A stretch of 64,000 nucleotides of DNA from Hemicentrotus pulcherrimus (lineage: Eukaryota; Echinodermata; Echinoidea; Camarodonta; Strongylocentrotidae): positions 27,666-91,665 of the forward strand of contig BEXV01000542.1 of the NCBI GenBank assembly GCA_003118195.1, given 5' to 3'. Shown piece by piece: positions 1-58,250 of this stretch. The notes under the pieces are model-generated. The model was not told where the DNA came from and made no database searches. It saw only the letters and a list, made by a program, of their open reading frames with translations. How positions within the stretch are numbered: the first letter of the stretch is position 1; the number at the start of each line of letters is the position of its first letter. The position numbers and the translations under genes are program-made.

Positions 1-166
1 NNNNNNNNNNNNNNNNNNNNNNNNNNNNNNNNNNNNNNNNNNNNNNNNNNNNNNNNNNNNNNNNNNNNNNNNNNNNNNNNNNNNNNNNNNNNNNNNNNNN
101 NNNNNNNNNNNNNNNNNNNNNNNNNNNNNNNNNNNNNNNNNNNNNNNNNNNNNNNNNNNNNNNNNN
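1..166. other. Assembly gap (Ns)
   Basis: Run of N followed immediately by a C homopolymer. Confidence 0.99.
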
Positions 167-2575
167 CCCCCCCCCCCCGCCCCAAACATGTCTGTAATTG
201 AAGATTCCCACCCCTCCCTCAAGATCCCCACCCCTCCCTCATTCTGTACTCCCCTATCTGTCTATAAATAGACAAAACAGGCACATTGTTCCGAATTGCA
301 GAACACTTGTATTTTTCCTGTGCCTCAAAACACCTATGAACACTGACACAATATACATTTTCACCATATCCTTTTTAAATTCTTGAATAGTATTGCACAA
401 AATCATTCTGTTTAGTTCCATTGTCCTACAAGGCATACATACGTTCATTCATTTGCAAATTTCAAACTTCCACACATATGATTACATTTTTCCTGGTTTT
501 GTGACATTTTTAAAAACAATTTGAATCATTGAAATCTGCACATATCATCTCTGTACCATTTATACCAACAAAAAAATGTAGATCAACATCAATACTTAGC
601 AGTGGTTTTATAGTGAGATTCCAGGGAAAAATCCCACTTTTCGACAGGTTTCTAGTTGATAAAGTTTGTGGTCGCTGAGCAAGAGATGGGCAGGTGTTGC
701 TGATACTGATGGCACGCTAAGTCTTAAAGGAATGATGATGAAATTGTCTCAATGTTCTTTTCATCTTTCAGCTAGAAGAGTGCTTAATTTTTTTAGTTTT
801 TTATTTCTTTTATTTTTTAAACAATTTTTATCTGTAAGTTGTTGTTTTTGTTATTTAAGGTCTTCTCAAGTGAATCTCTGTATCAAGAATTGTAGTGTAA
901 GATGTTTGTGCCACGTTCACATCATTTATGGAAATAAGATGTGACAGAGAGAGAGAGACAGAGAGAGACAGAGAGAGAGGGAGAGAGGGGCAGGGGCAGG
1001 GAGTAAGATAGAAAAAAGGGCAAGGGAGGGGGAGAGAGAGAGAGAGAATTACTCTAAGGTAGATGTATCCCTCAAGAGTAGTGTTTTATATATTTAGTTT
1101 GTTTTCATGCAAGATAATTTGTTTATGAGGTTTTTATGAGCTGAACCCCATTATAGCTATGATATGATATAATAGTGATCCGAACATATTACTTTCTGAG
1201 AGCTATTAAGATGTTCAACTAAGAATACATGTATTCTAGTTAATGGCTTTTATGGCTCTCAGCCAAATATTGGACTGAGAAAAAAAAATCCAATAATCTA
1301 CAGTAATATATCACTGAAAATGAAATTGTGACTAATTGCAAAGTGAAAAAAATTTCCCTTTTCTGATTTAAGTTTTACACTTGGCACTTATCAGAGCTCA
1401 ATAAGCCACTTGAGAGATACAATCTGCACATGGGCAGATAAAGGTCATTTGTTTAAAACCCATCGAGACGACTGCCAGATACGTTTTCATGAAAGTTGCG
1501 TCATCATTAATCGTTGATGCATTGGTGGTACGTTCTATGATACACAGATGGAAGTATTCTTTTACAAAAGGTATTCATGAAGCGCCTCCATCCCTTTATT
1601 ATTCTAAAATGTAAAAAGTGGGACGTCTCCATGTGTAATAGATCTGTGGATATTGGGGTGTCATTTGTACCTGTGCTATCTCTGGGCACACCAGGGAACT
1701 GTAGTGTACATACATCTTGTCTGTCACGCTTGACTGCACATTAAAATGTCAGGGAAAGCTATTAGACGCACTTTCTCCCATCACGATTTGCAACATTCAC
1801 CAGGAAGAGAGTTAAAATGAATTGATTGGTTATTTATTTAATAGGGGAGGAGTAGAGAAACAAGAAGTAATCTCCTGCATTTTGTTTAAATTGCAAGGTC
1901 ATGAAAAGTACAGATTTACATTGTACAGATTAAGTATCATTAGAGTTTTGCTACTATTGGTTGAATTGATTTCAGTTCTAGTTCTGTTTTAATAAAAAAA
2001 ACAAGCACAGCAACCATATGTAACCATTACCTCCAAAGTTATATTCAAATTTAATTCTGATTTTTAATAGTGGAAATGACTAAAAATATGTTAGATTAAA
2101 GAAATTAAATACATTTATATAGGAAGAGATGGGTTTTTTTTTCCAATGTTCAGTAGTAGCAGTAGTAATAGTTATGATGATAATTGTAATAACAGTAATT
2201 ATAATTATATTAATAATAATAATGATTATAATACGCACTGTATAACTATACCCAGATAAAGATAATCGACCAGGGTATAATGAAATTTCCCTTTTTATAT
2301 AACCCCTCCTGCACCCCTTTTAGATTACGTCACCACGCTTGCATTATATGTGTGTGTGTGTTCTTGTTTGAGTGCTGGTAGACCTGGAATGAGAGACTAA
2401 GAGCTGTACAGATATAAGAGCTACCTTCGCTTAGGAGACCCCTACCCCAGTATGTTTGGGATCTTTAGGAAATCAATACAGCATCATGAATTATGACGTT
2501 GTATATCCAAGCCACCTTTCACATGCAAAATTTAAGCTCATGCTATCCTATGCTTGGAAAGTGAAAGGTATAGAA

Positions 2576-2762
2576 ATACCGGGGTTATTTTTACTCCAGC
2601 AGTTGTTATTACTCCAGCAATTGCCAGGAATCCATTGCACCTGGGTGGAAAGTGGGAAATGTGCATTGATTTCTTGCCAAAAGACGTTAGCGCCGACTGG
2701 GATTTGAACCCTCAATCCTTGGGTTGAGGGTCAAATGAATAAACCATTATACCATAACACTA
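2576..2762 (-). mobile_element. tRNA-derived SINE, family 1
   Basis: On the minus strand there is an A-box-like TGGTATAATGG and a B-box-like GGTTCAAATCCC, then a body with TTTGGCAAG and CCACCCAGGTG, shared with the element at 36137. The tRNA-like head is too diverged to be a working tRNA. Confidence 0.7.
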
Positions 2763-3714
2763 ATCATTAATGATCATCAATGGTAATCTATCCAATGACA
2801 AGTTAAGTGACCCAATCAGGTTCTGCAACAAATATCTTTCCAAGTGATAAAATCTTGAGCCAATACCTTTGATGTTCTTTTCCTGCACCTCATTCACGTA
2901 CAATCAAATTAACAACAAATTGGAGTTTTATGGTGCAGTTGCATGTAATGTTGATAACCTTGTTTTCATCGATTTGGAAAGCATTTTGTATCCGTCAGTA
3001 CCATGATGACATCATGATTGTAAAACATTTGCATTGACCATGTTTCATTATTGACTAAAAGTAATTGATGACATTTCTCTTCCGTAGAGACATCCGAAAG
3101 AGAGCTTTTCGTAGTTGCATACTTTAACATAGCTTATGCGCAGTGCTTATGAAAAGAGTGCTTATCGTCTCAAAAGTAGTTTTTGTAAAGCTAGAATGTG
3201 TACAATTTGTTTTGGGAGGAGATGTGTGGCGCAATTGGAACGTCGCTTGACTCTGTTGAAAACACTCCGTTCCTCTGAGATAACGTTAACTGGATGCCCC
3301 CATGTGTAGGAGAGTCACACCTTTTGCACATTAACACGCTACACTTCTCACAAAGACTAGGGTGTAAACCAGGTGTTTAGTGCCTGTATTCACAACTGGC
3401 AATCTACATACACAGGCCTGACAATTACCCGATTTAAATCGGTTCCCCTTTCATTTTATTTTTATTTTTGAAATAAATATTCCCCCCCCCCCATTTTTTT
3501 CCTGTTTATTCACCCCNGATAGGCTGTGTGGCACATTAAAGATTAAAAGCATGAGAAGAAATCAACCTTAAAAAGTAAACCCTGCACACATCAACCAAGT
3601 TGTGTTCGGGTCCCATGCATACATATAAAATTAATAATCTAATGCTCATATTTTGAATAGCATCATGGAACACTTACAAAAAACAGAGTGAAATATTTGG
3701 TGATTAGAACTCTT

Positions 3715-4530
3715 TAAGCTACAGTAAATTTCTCACAACAAAGATACCATAAAGATAGAGTTCATGCAGACACTACAGTGTTTCATAATCCGTTCATGTG
3801 AAAATTAGGAAAGATAAAGTTGCTTATCAAAGCAACAATTCATTTTTCTTTTATACCATATGGATAGGTTCCATGCAAATGTTGTTTTGGTACCTAATCC
3901 ATATACAGTCAAACCTGTCTATAGCAACCACCCAAGGGAAACACAAAAAGTGGCCTTTGTAGACAGGTGGTCTTTGTAGACAGGTTCCTTTAGTATATGA
4001 TTCAATGAGAAACCATTTTTAAGGGAAACATCAAATGTGGCCTTTGTAGACAGGTGGTCTTTGTAGACAGGTGGTCACTAAAGCAGGTTTGACTGTATGT
4101 GAAAGCAGCAATGGATTAAGTTTGTGTGGGTCATGAATGTATTTCTCTTTTTAAAGATACCATATAGATAGATTTTATGAACATGCCATAATGCCTTTAT
4201 AATCCATGCATGAAAAAAGGGAAGATAAGGTTGCTTATTAAAGCAACACTTAATTTTTCTTTTCAATGATACGTACGATACAGATAGGTTTCATGCAAAT
4301 GTTGTTATAATCCGTTCATGTGAAAGTGGCAATGGGATATTTGCTTAAGCCACAATGAATTTCTCTTTTCAAAGATACCATAAAGATAGATTCTATTGCT
4401 ATGCCATAATATATGCACCGGAAAAGGCAAGATCAGGTTGTAAAAGCAGTAATCCATTATTTTCTTTTCAATAATACCATACAAATATTTTCCAGGCAAA
4501 TGTTGTTACGGCCCTTAATCCGTACATGTG
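3715..4530 (+). repeat. Degenerate tandem array, interrupted by a MITE
   Basis: Five or six copies of a diverged unit containing AAAGATACCATA, ATAGATT, GCAAATGTTGTT and AATCCGTTCATGTGAAAG, spaced about 110-130 bp, visible near 3740, 3855, 4140, 4270, 4375 and 4475. Confidence 0.65.
3906..4095. mobile_element. TA-flanked MITE inserted in the tandem array
   Basis: Termini CAGTCAAACCTG and CAGGTTTGACTG are perfect inverted repeats, flanked by TA on both sides. Inside, a GTGGCCTTTGTAGACAGGTG block occurs twice. TA flanks suggest a Tc1/mariner-type non-autonomous element (inference). Confidence 0.75.
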
Positions 4531-4835
4531 AAAGGGGGTGGGGGAATAGTTTGCCTGAGCTGCGGTACATATATTGATTGGAATATTTAGCATTTGGTTT
4601 AGACTGGGGTTAATTAGCCCAACGTTATTTTCACTGGATGCTCTTAGGTAAATGAGGATGACGCAGTCTCATCCATAACACGCCGAGAGTTCACTCCACC
4701 AAGCAGCAAGGGGAACACAAATTGGATGCTTTTTATATTGCCCGGTCGTTGCATGCTTCTATATATGTATAGCCTAGCTCATGGCCTGTGTAGAGCTTAA
4801 TGAATATATATAGGAAGATAAGAGTGCATGAGCAG

Positions 4836-5230
4836 GAAGCACTTATTGGAGATGATTTTGTCATTGACTTGGAATCGGAATGTTTGATTATTCAACTAAG
4901 GAGTTGTTGAAATAGTGTTTTAATGAGAATAGCAAGATTTCCAGAAAAACTATGAACATCACTTATAATACTTACATCTGCTTTCTAAACCAATATATTT
5001 GTAGGGAAATGGATATATTTCAACTGACTGAGGAAGTACTAATTGGAGAAAACATTTTATTGACAAATTGGAATCAGAATGTTTGATTATTCTAGTAAGG
5101 AATTGTTGAATTGGTGTTTTAATGAGAATAGCAAGATTTCCAGGAGAACTGTGTACATCACTTGTAATACTTACATCTGCTCTCAAAACCAATATATTTG
5201 TAGGGAAATGGATATATTTCAACTGACATG
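4836..5230 (+). repeat. 199-bp tandem duplication
   Basis: Two adjacent copies share TGTTTGATTATTC, TTTTAATGAGAATAGCAAG and CAATATATTTGTAGGGAAAT. The period is 199 bp, measured from 4881 to 5080. Confidence 0.85.
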
Positions 5231-5299
5231 TACTATGTCTGGCTGGAAATGTGTCGCCTGTCCTTTTGTGAGTTCATCTTATTGACCTATTTCTGTTTC

Positions 5300-6485
5300 A
5301 CGAGGCTGGTGTCCTAACCGGCATCTTCTCCTTGGGAGTGGGAATGCTTCTTTTCTAGGATTTGACTTCCCAAGAACAAATTTACGATTTCTCTGGAATT
5401 TTTATGAGCCGACTCTGACGGAGTGCAGCATGTGACAATGATTTATCCAACCTAGATTGTAGACAAAAATAGACACTAGTACAATACGTGAATGTACTGT
5501 GTCTGTTTCATAACGGATAAATGCATTTTTATGAGAAAAGCAATCTGTAATTGACAGCAATTGGTCATGACAGCAACTGTAATAGTCCTTACAAAATTGC
5601 TCTTCAACTGGACAGAAACATTGCCACAGAGCCACAGTGATTATTAACCAAGATGATCACATTCATGTTCACTTCTTGGGGAAGTCAGACTCTGGATGTT
5701 TGTGGATAAATAACTCCCTACCAGCTAAACCAACACCATGCACCAGCCAAGTAATTCCTAAGGAGCAGCTTAAGAAATTCCACTAGCTCTTTGAAATGCA
5801 GAAACAAAGCTTCCAGCTCAGATCGAGCCATGCATTGATGCATCCACACCTCAATCTTCAAGACATGTAAATCTTTTAGATCCCCATCCATAGTTGATGT
5901 TTGATTGATCATTTCAATTATAAACGTTGTCCATTACCATCAAAAGCAAGCGGTGTTCTTCTCAAAGTGGTGGTTGCTTGAACATGCATGCATCCCAAAC
6001 AATTGAGGGTGTGATGTGATGCCGAGCAACAGGAATTGAAAGAATGTTTGCATCTTGATTCCAACTCCTCGATTATTTGTGTTCTTTTGCCGGGAAAATG
6101 GAAAATATAATTTGGATATATCATGTAACTTAGGTCATGCCACAAAAGGAACGGTATTGAGTGTCTTTAATCCTTTATGAGGAAAGTGGTTCATATCTTG
6201 CGTAGATGACGCTTGGTGTCAAGTGAAAATAAACAATCTGACATGGAGCCTCTTGTATCCTTTCCTGTGGTAATTTCTCCTAGCAAGTGAAAGTGCTTCT
6301 TTAGGACTTTTAATTTTGTCATGGAATAAATTTTAAAGAATTTTGTTTAAAATACGATTGAAGATAACTCTGATAGAGTGTGGTATGTGATAATGAAACA
6401 TGTGACCTCTGATCAAACAAAACCATTGAAACATGAATGTATAAAGTCAGTGTTCAATAGGATAAATGTATTTTGAGATGTACAT
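5300..6485 (+). repeat. Diverged direct duplication (about 5.30-5.54 and 6.25-6.49 kb)
   Basis: Shared ordered blocks include CTGA..GAGTG...ATGTGA.AATGA and GGATAAATG.ATTTT. Spacing is about 950 bp, with more divergence than the 199-bp duplication. Confidence 0.45.
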
Positions 6486-7138
6486 ATACATATATGCAAA
6501 ATGCAAGGGAAGCAGTGGTGCCATGTTGGGCCTACTGATGCTGATGATGAGTTGATATGTAAATTATCATCTCAATAATTATGTATATGTATGCCAGCAT
6601 AAATTGCATACCAGTAATACTGTATCTTGTGCATGAATTCATTTATAAAAGTCATGAAAGATTTTTCTTTGTTCCAGCTTTATATGTACTATGATTATCA
6701 AAGTATATTGTCAGAAAGCAAAATTTTTCATCAGCACTTTCATCATAGAATTCTCTGTGTTGTCCTCTTCTATACGTTTCATATCATCATCCACCTCCCC
6801 TATGAAGGTATTGTGCACAATTCTGAATTCTGAGTTTACTGTTTCCTGTGATAAAACTACAATTTTTCTTAATTGCAGTCACTAAATTTCTAAAGTGCAC
6901 TGAAGAATTCCAAACTTCTTGTAGTTTTCATCAAGTGAGATGGACATTCTTCTAGGTTACTTTGGTGTCTCAACCAATTCAAACAATTTTATTTACCCTT
7001 CCCCTCCCACAGATTATGTATTTTGAATGTTATTACAAAGAGGTTTGGTTACCATTATTCAATACTTCTGGATTACCTGATTATAAGCTCTAATGCCTGA
7101 AAAAAATTGTTTCTTTTGGTCTTGGTTTTATCTTGTAG

Positions 7139-52975
<45,837 letters not shown>

Positions 52976-53398
52976 TGGGACTGTAGGGGACGATTGTTAT
53001 ATTTTGAAAGAGTACCTCATTTCTCTATTGTGTTTTTTGTTTCCTTTGAAGGGGTTTTGCATTCCTCTTTTAAATCTAAGTGCCTGAGTGTGTTCAATTG
53101 AATGTGCAATTTTTGCATGTTATATTTAACACTTTATTGACGATTTAATTGTTCACGTAAAAGAATATTTGACACGATTCTAGACCAAACACAGTTTTTA
53201 ACTTTAAACGATGAAATACTTTTCCCACTTTTCTGCTCATGAGTTAATGGGTTATGTAACACTGGCTACTTAGTACCCATTAGATGACCCCAAAATGGGT
53301 TTTTCTCACGCACTTCTTGTTCCTTTTCCAACTCAGTACTTGTTTGTATTCACAATCAAAGAGTATTAATTCACCATGTAATAATTTGTACTTCAGTA

Positions 53399-53404
53399 AA
53401 TAAA
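53399..53404 (+). promoter_or_regulatory. Candidate proximal poly(A) signal (AATAAA)
   Basis: First canonical AATAAA after the unc13 stop, in an AT-rich context followed by T/GT-rich sequence. Confidence 0.4.
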
Positions 53405-56400
53405 AATAATAATTTCCCTCATTTGTACTAGCTTGTAAATGTCACTATATTGTGTATCCATTTGTACAAACTTTCTATCTAGAATTAATGCAAAAATTAA
53501 TTGATAAATTGTGCTACTGTATGGTTGATTTGAAATGTAACTTGTTGTTTTTGTTTTTTAATCTATCGTTTGGCATGTTGTATGTACATATTTTTTCATA
53601 TTCAGATTTAGATATTAAAAAGTGATATTTTCCAATTTCAGCATTCCTTGTTTTGTAGCAATTGAAAATTACAATTTTCTCTTAACGATTTGGATGGTTT
53701 GTGTCTGTGTGATCAAAAAGTGGTGGCTTTTGTTTGTCAGTATTCATTGTATTCCAATTTTAAAAAACTATAGATTTTATTTTCTAGATTTCACTATATA
53801 AAGCTTATGGTTATATTGTAGTAACAGAAGAAACAAATTCTTATCCCAAAGAAGAGTAATATAGACAAGCTTTTATTTGTTTTTGTGTAAGTATAGCAGT
53901 ATTTTAATGCAGATATACCTATGTAGCTATTCAGATGTTTATAAGAAAGTACTGCATTTTGATGTAAGACAGATTAGGCATAATGTTGATGTAACTTTAC
54001 AAGAAGCTTTGTTGGCAATTTTTGTACAGTTTTTGTATTCATGTGTACTTGTTTGTGAGGAAAAATGCCCTATTTTTAGGGGGTTAAAGATAACTTGCCT
54101 TTTTTGTGTGCTGTTAGCATGTATTTGACAAAAAGAAAGTGTATGTCAGAAAGAGCTATATTACATTTCACAAATGACAAAATTTATTGATATGTAAATA
54201 TGTATGTGTATATATCTATATCATGTTGCAATATTAATCCACTCATTTGGAATATTTAGGTGCTATTGTATAAATCACTGACTTTCATAATTATTTCCCA
54301 TTTAACAATCCAAGGACAATATTTAGCTCAAGGGTAAACAAAAAAACAATGTAACTGTTATTGAGTGTAGTCACAACAACCATTTGCAAACCACTCAAAG
54401 TGAGAAGTGAAGAAAGGGTTTTTCCGATATATATGTATTCTTATGATATTCTTGGGAAAATGTCTTTCAGTGAATAGGAGCAGGTGTGACTGCATGCAAA
54501 GTAAAAGTCAGTCCAGACTCAATAAGCATAATCCTGTCTCAGTTTTCCAATATTGCTCTAAGAAGACGTACACAGTCTGAACAAGATTAAAGGCCCACTG
54601 CACTACTTGTAGCTACTTGTGCTCTCTATATAACAAGCAGTGCCTAATCGGTGACCATTGGTCCCCCATCATCCTCTTTTTCTTATGTTAACTGAGAGCT
54701 GAGTTGATGAGATAACCACCTGTCCAGTGACCTTGCAGATAAGCTTTAAGACTTATGAATGCATCTCAAATCAATTTCATTTTTTTTCTCCTTTAGTTTT
54801 CCCCAGACAGATTTCCCACTTGGCATCTTCAATGAAACTTACTTTTAGTCCTAAATTGCAATCAAAGCACCTAACTTAAAGGTTTTTAAGAGACGCTTTT
54901 GTTTCAGAATTGCTTAGATTATACAGTCCTTCGGGTGTTTGCAAATGGTTGTTAATCTTCACAAGTTTCAAAGATATCAATTGGATTTAAGAAGTCCCTT
55001 CCTCTTTATTGAAAAAGAATAATTATGAACCAATAAGGGTACAGTTTAAAATTTCTTTTGACTGTAGCAACAACAAAAAACCTGACTATCATGAGCAGCA
55101 AGAAAGCGAATTATGATTCCTCAAATACCTTTTTGGAGCTAATATGTTTTTGTTTTTAAAGTTCTCACAAGATCCCCCTAACTTGAAGAAAACAGAAGAA
55201 GCAAAATAATGCTTTGTTGCAGTAAATTACATTTTATATGAAACTTGCCAATTATTTTGTTTGTCTTTATTATGATAGATTACTGAAAAATTTAAGAAAA
55301 CAAATAATGAAATCGACAAATGATGAACTGTACCTCGAGTGAAACATGACCTTTCAATAAATTTGATTATGGTCCCTTAAGTGTTCTTAGTCGCAATGCA
55401 GGCATCTTTGTAACAAATGAAGACCAAACAAAAAATGATTTGAACTAATGCACACAAGTATGAGAAAAGTCAGGATAATAATACAATATGAATGATTTCT
55501 ATAGGGGAGTCCTATGCAATAAGTTACTGTACCAGTCGTGAAACATTCTAGTGCTAAACTTTATTTAGTTGTCAGTGAGTCTCTTTCGGAAAGGGTATTC
55601 TTTCTTTTCTTTTTAAATCTTACAAGAACGATGAATTGATGTAAACATAGGCAAAGCTGTATGATCATTATTTTAATAGGTATTTTATCTTCATCCCCTT
55701 GGAAAGAAATGAAAGATATATGCTTTCTCATGATGTTAAGTGTTACTCATACCCTAGTTTGCAGGTACTAACCCTGGTCAGTCATTGTGTATAACAGTGT
55801 CTGCACTATAAGACTTTTATAGGCTCTCACTCTCTACTTCTCTTATTTGACACAGCCAGAAACTGACAGATCTGGGCTCTTGGCTTTAGGAATAGACTGG
55901 TGAACTAACATATTCAAATTTTAGGCATACCTTTTACACAAAGCTTGTTCTTGACAACCTGGAAGCTTGTCCAAGGTTTGCCAGGCATAGCAACAAGTAA
56001 TATATGCAGACTGGATTCAGAGTATTGTAGTTTAAACATAGACAACAGGTTAATGGAATAAGTTGTCACAAGTTCGCCAGGAATGGAACATCTCATAAAC
56101 TTGAATATGTCAGTAAACCAGTCTATTGTGGTAAGTGTGAAATCAGAGTCTGTGCTTTTAGACTAATCATATCCCTGATTCCAACTCATTTGATATTACA
56201 CTCAGTAGATAATGCTACCAAACAACTGTTTAAAAGTTTGCCATATCACAAGACGGCATATAATTTAACTTCAAAATATGTGAGATAGGGAAAAAGTGTT
56301 GCTTTGTTACTTATCAAACGATACAATTTCTTTGCATAAGAAGCTTGCCATGGTACTTGGATGTAATGAATGAATCCCTGATAAGGAAAAACATTTATTT

Positions 56401-56719
56401 TTACTGTGCATATAGTGGATTTATTTTTGTCCATTGTCACCTATGTCTCTATTTGCTTAATTGTTTGTATACACTTATGAGACATAATATCAGGGTCTAT
56501 ACAGAGGCAAAACAAAAAGTCATTCAACTCATGGCTAAAGGAAGCAAGAGAATAAATAAAGTAACTCCATACATGTACCATTTTTTTCCTCAATAGAAAC
56601 ATGATGAATAATTAAACATTAGTAATGCATTCTATTTCTTACCAAGGGAAATGGAAAGGCTTTGGTAAATTGATCAACACAAAAAAGTAACATCAGTTGC
56701 TTTTTCCCCCTGTCTGCAG

Positions 56720-57275
56720 TTGCCAGTTTGCCACATGTGCAATTTTTCTCAAAACAATGGGCATGTAATGACTGAAGGGTTGCTTTGTGCAAAACATTTT
56801 TAAAAATTTAATTTACCCATTTCTGGTCTTGTTTAGCTCCATGACAACCTGTTTGACACTGGTATAGATTAACCTTTCACTAATCTTAAAGATAAAGACC
56901 AGTTATGGTTATGTGATTGCATTGTGAAAGAAACGTTGTAGTATCGATTAGAAAAGGGTGATCATCTAGGAAATAAGTACTGGTGTGTACTGCAAGGTTC
57001 TGGAATCATCAAAATGACAAGTGTGTTTATCTCTCACACACCAATAGATAAACCAATTCACCAAATATATCAATTAGTAGGTGGTTTCCCGGCAAATTTT
57101 TTATCATGTATTAGTCAAAACATATTCTTTCACATGATTGGTAAGAACAGCTTTCATTTCATTTTTTGAAATTGGGGCGTTTCCAATACTGGTCTTTACC
57201 TTTAAGGCCTTTGTTATATCTATTCCATGGTAACTACAATGCGGCACAGGGAGATTATTTGTTTGGCTTATACTA
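56720..57275 (+). repeat. Interspersed repeat D, copy interrupted by a MITE
   Basis: Left part 56720-56885 and right part 57206-57275 match the continuous copy at 43553-43820; the MITE at 56890-57201 splits them. Confidence 0.65.
56890..57201. mobile_element. TTAA-flanked MITE, family B, nested in repeat D
   Basis: TTAA at 56886-56889 and 57202-57205; ends AGATAAAGACCAGTTATGG and the complement of CCAATACTGGTCTTTACCT. About 85-90% like the copy at 30106 by eye. Confidence 0.8.
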
Positions 57276-58198
57276 ATTTTTAGGATGTACCTGTACATGT
57301 ATGGCATCTATGTACCTAGCTTCTCTCTGCTATGATAGATGAAGAAATTTTGATCACTGTTTACATTAAATTTAAAAACGATCCCCAGACATCTACAACC
57401 ATTCAAACTTCTGGGATTTAGTACCATATGCAACGCCCATGTTTTGAAGAGTTTAGTCGATTCAAATTGATGACCATTTGCAAATTGTTGCTTAGAGATT
57501 AATGGTAGTTACTGCAATACCCATACATTTGTTTTTTATTTCTATGCCTTCAGAAATTTTGTAATCCTACTAGGGTCTTTTTGTACTTAAAGTGTAAACT
57601 CAATATGAAATGATGCTCCTGTATTTGTTTATTTGGTCACATTAAAATAATGTATTGAAGAATAATCACTTGTAATTAAGGAATATCAAACATTTTGTCA
57701 TTAAAATTTGTATTCTGTGAAGATTTACAATTGCACACTTTCCATAATCCATTTATGAACTTCAAATTTGTTTCCATTCATTTGAATTCCTTTTGATATA
57801 CGGTAATGAAGAAAAAAAGAAAATTACGAATATACAGTCACATTTTTGTAAATTCACATGTAGATATAGCCAGTTTTGTAACTTTTCACATTGAAATTCT
57901 CAATTTGAATTTGATATGAATTTAGTGAATCAGTAATGTACACTGCATATATTCAGATCTTGTCACGATTAGTTTCCTTCAGAGCAATATTCCACTATTT
58001 CTAACTTTTTTGGTTACTTTAACTTGTTAAACTGTTTTGAAAGAAAATTTCCAGTCGGTTTCAACTGTAATTTATATAATGTTTGATTGTTATACTATTG
58101 TTATCATTATGTAATTGTTTGTCATTACTGTACAAATCTATTGATAATTCAATACTATATAATAAATATTATATGAATATATATATATTACTATGATC

Positions 58199-58204
58199 AA
58201 TAAA
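58199..58204 (+). promoter_or_regulatory. Candidate distal poly(A) signal (AATAAA)
   Basis: AATAAA followed by T-rich sequence. A reverse-strand AATAAA (TTTATT at 58251-58256) lies about 50 bp further on, so the convergent SDHAF4 transcript could end next to or overlap this site. Confidence 0.3.
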
Positions 58205-58250
58205 AACAAAATCTTCATTCCTTTTGATTTTACAATATTTTCATTGTCCA

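Larger units (their letters stand above)
167..7138. other. Probable upstream unc13 intron, repeat-rich
   Basis: No conserved coding frame was recognised. It holds a GA microsatellite near 944-1047, a trinucleotide AT-rich stretch near 2155-2235, a minus-strand SINE, a tandem array with a nested MITE (3.7-4.5 kb), a 199-bp tandem duplication (4.8-5.2 kb), and a diverged duplicated block (5.3 and 6.25 kb). It is intronic by inference, because the exon at 7139 enters mid-codon. Confidence 0.6.
52976..58250 (+). other. unc13 3' UTR and downstream, AT-rich, no gene seen
   Basis: No conserved coding frame was found. AATAAA occurs at 53399, 55357 and 58199, so the 3' end may be about 0.45, 2.4 or 5.2 kb after the stop; long 3' UTRs are common for neuronal genes, but the choice is not decided by sequence. 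It contains a diverged interspersed repeat (56.7-57.3 kb) with a nested MITE. Confidence 0.5.

Noticed and set aside
2576..2762. Functional tRNA gene
   Set aside because: Box A and B-like motifs are present, but no cloverleaf can be completed and the body matches other SINE copies.
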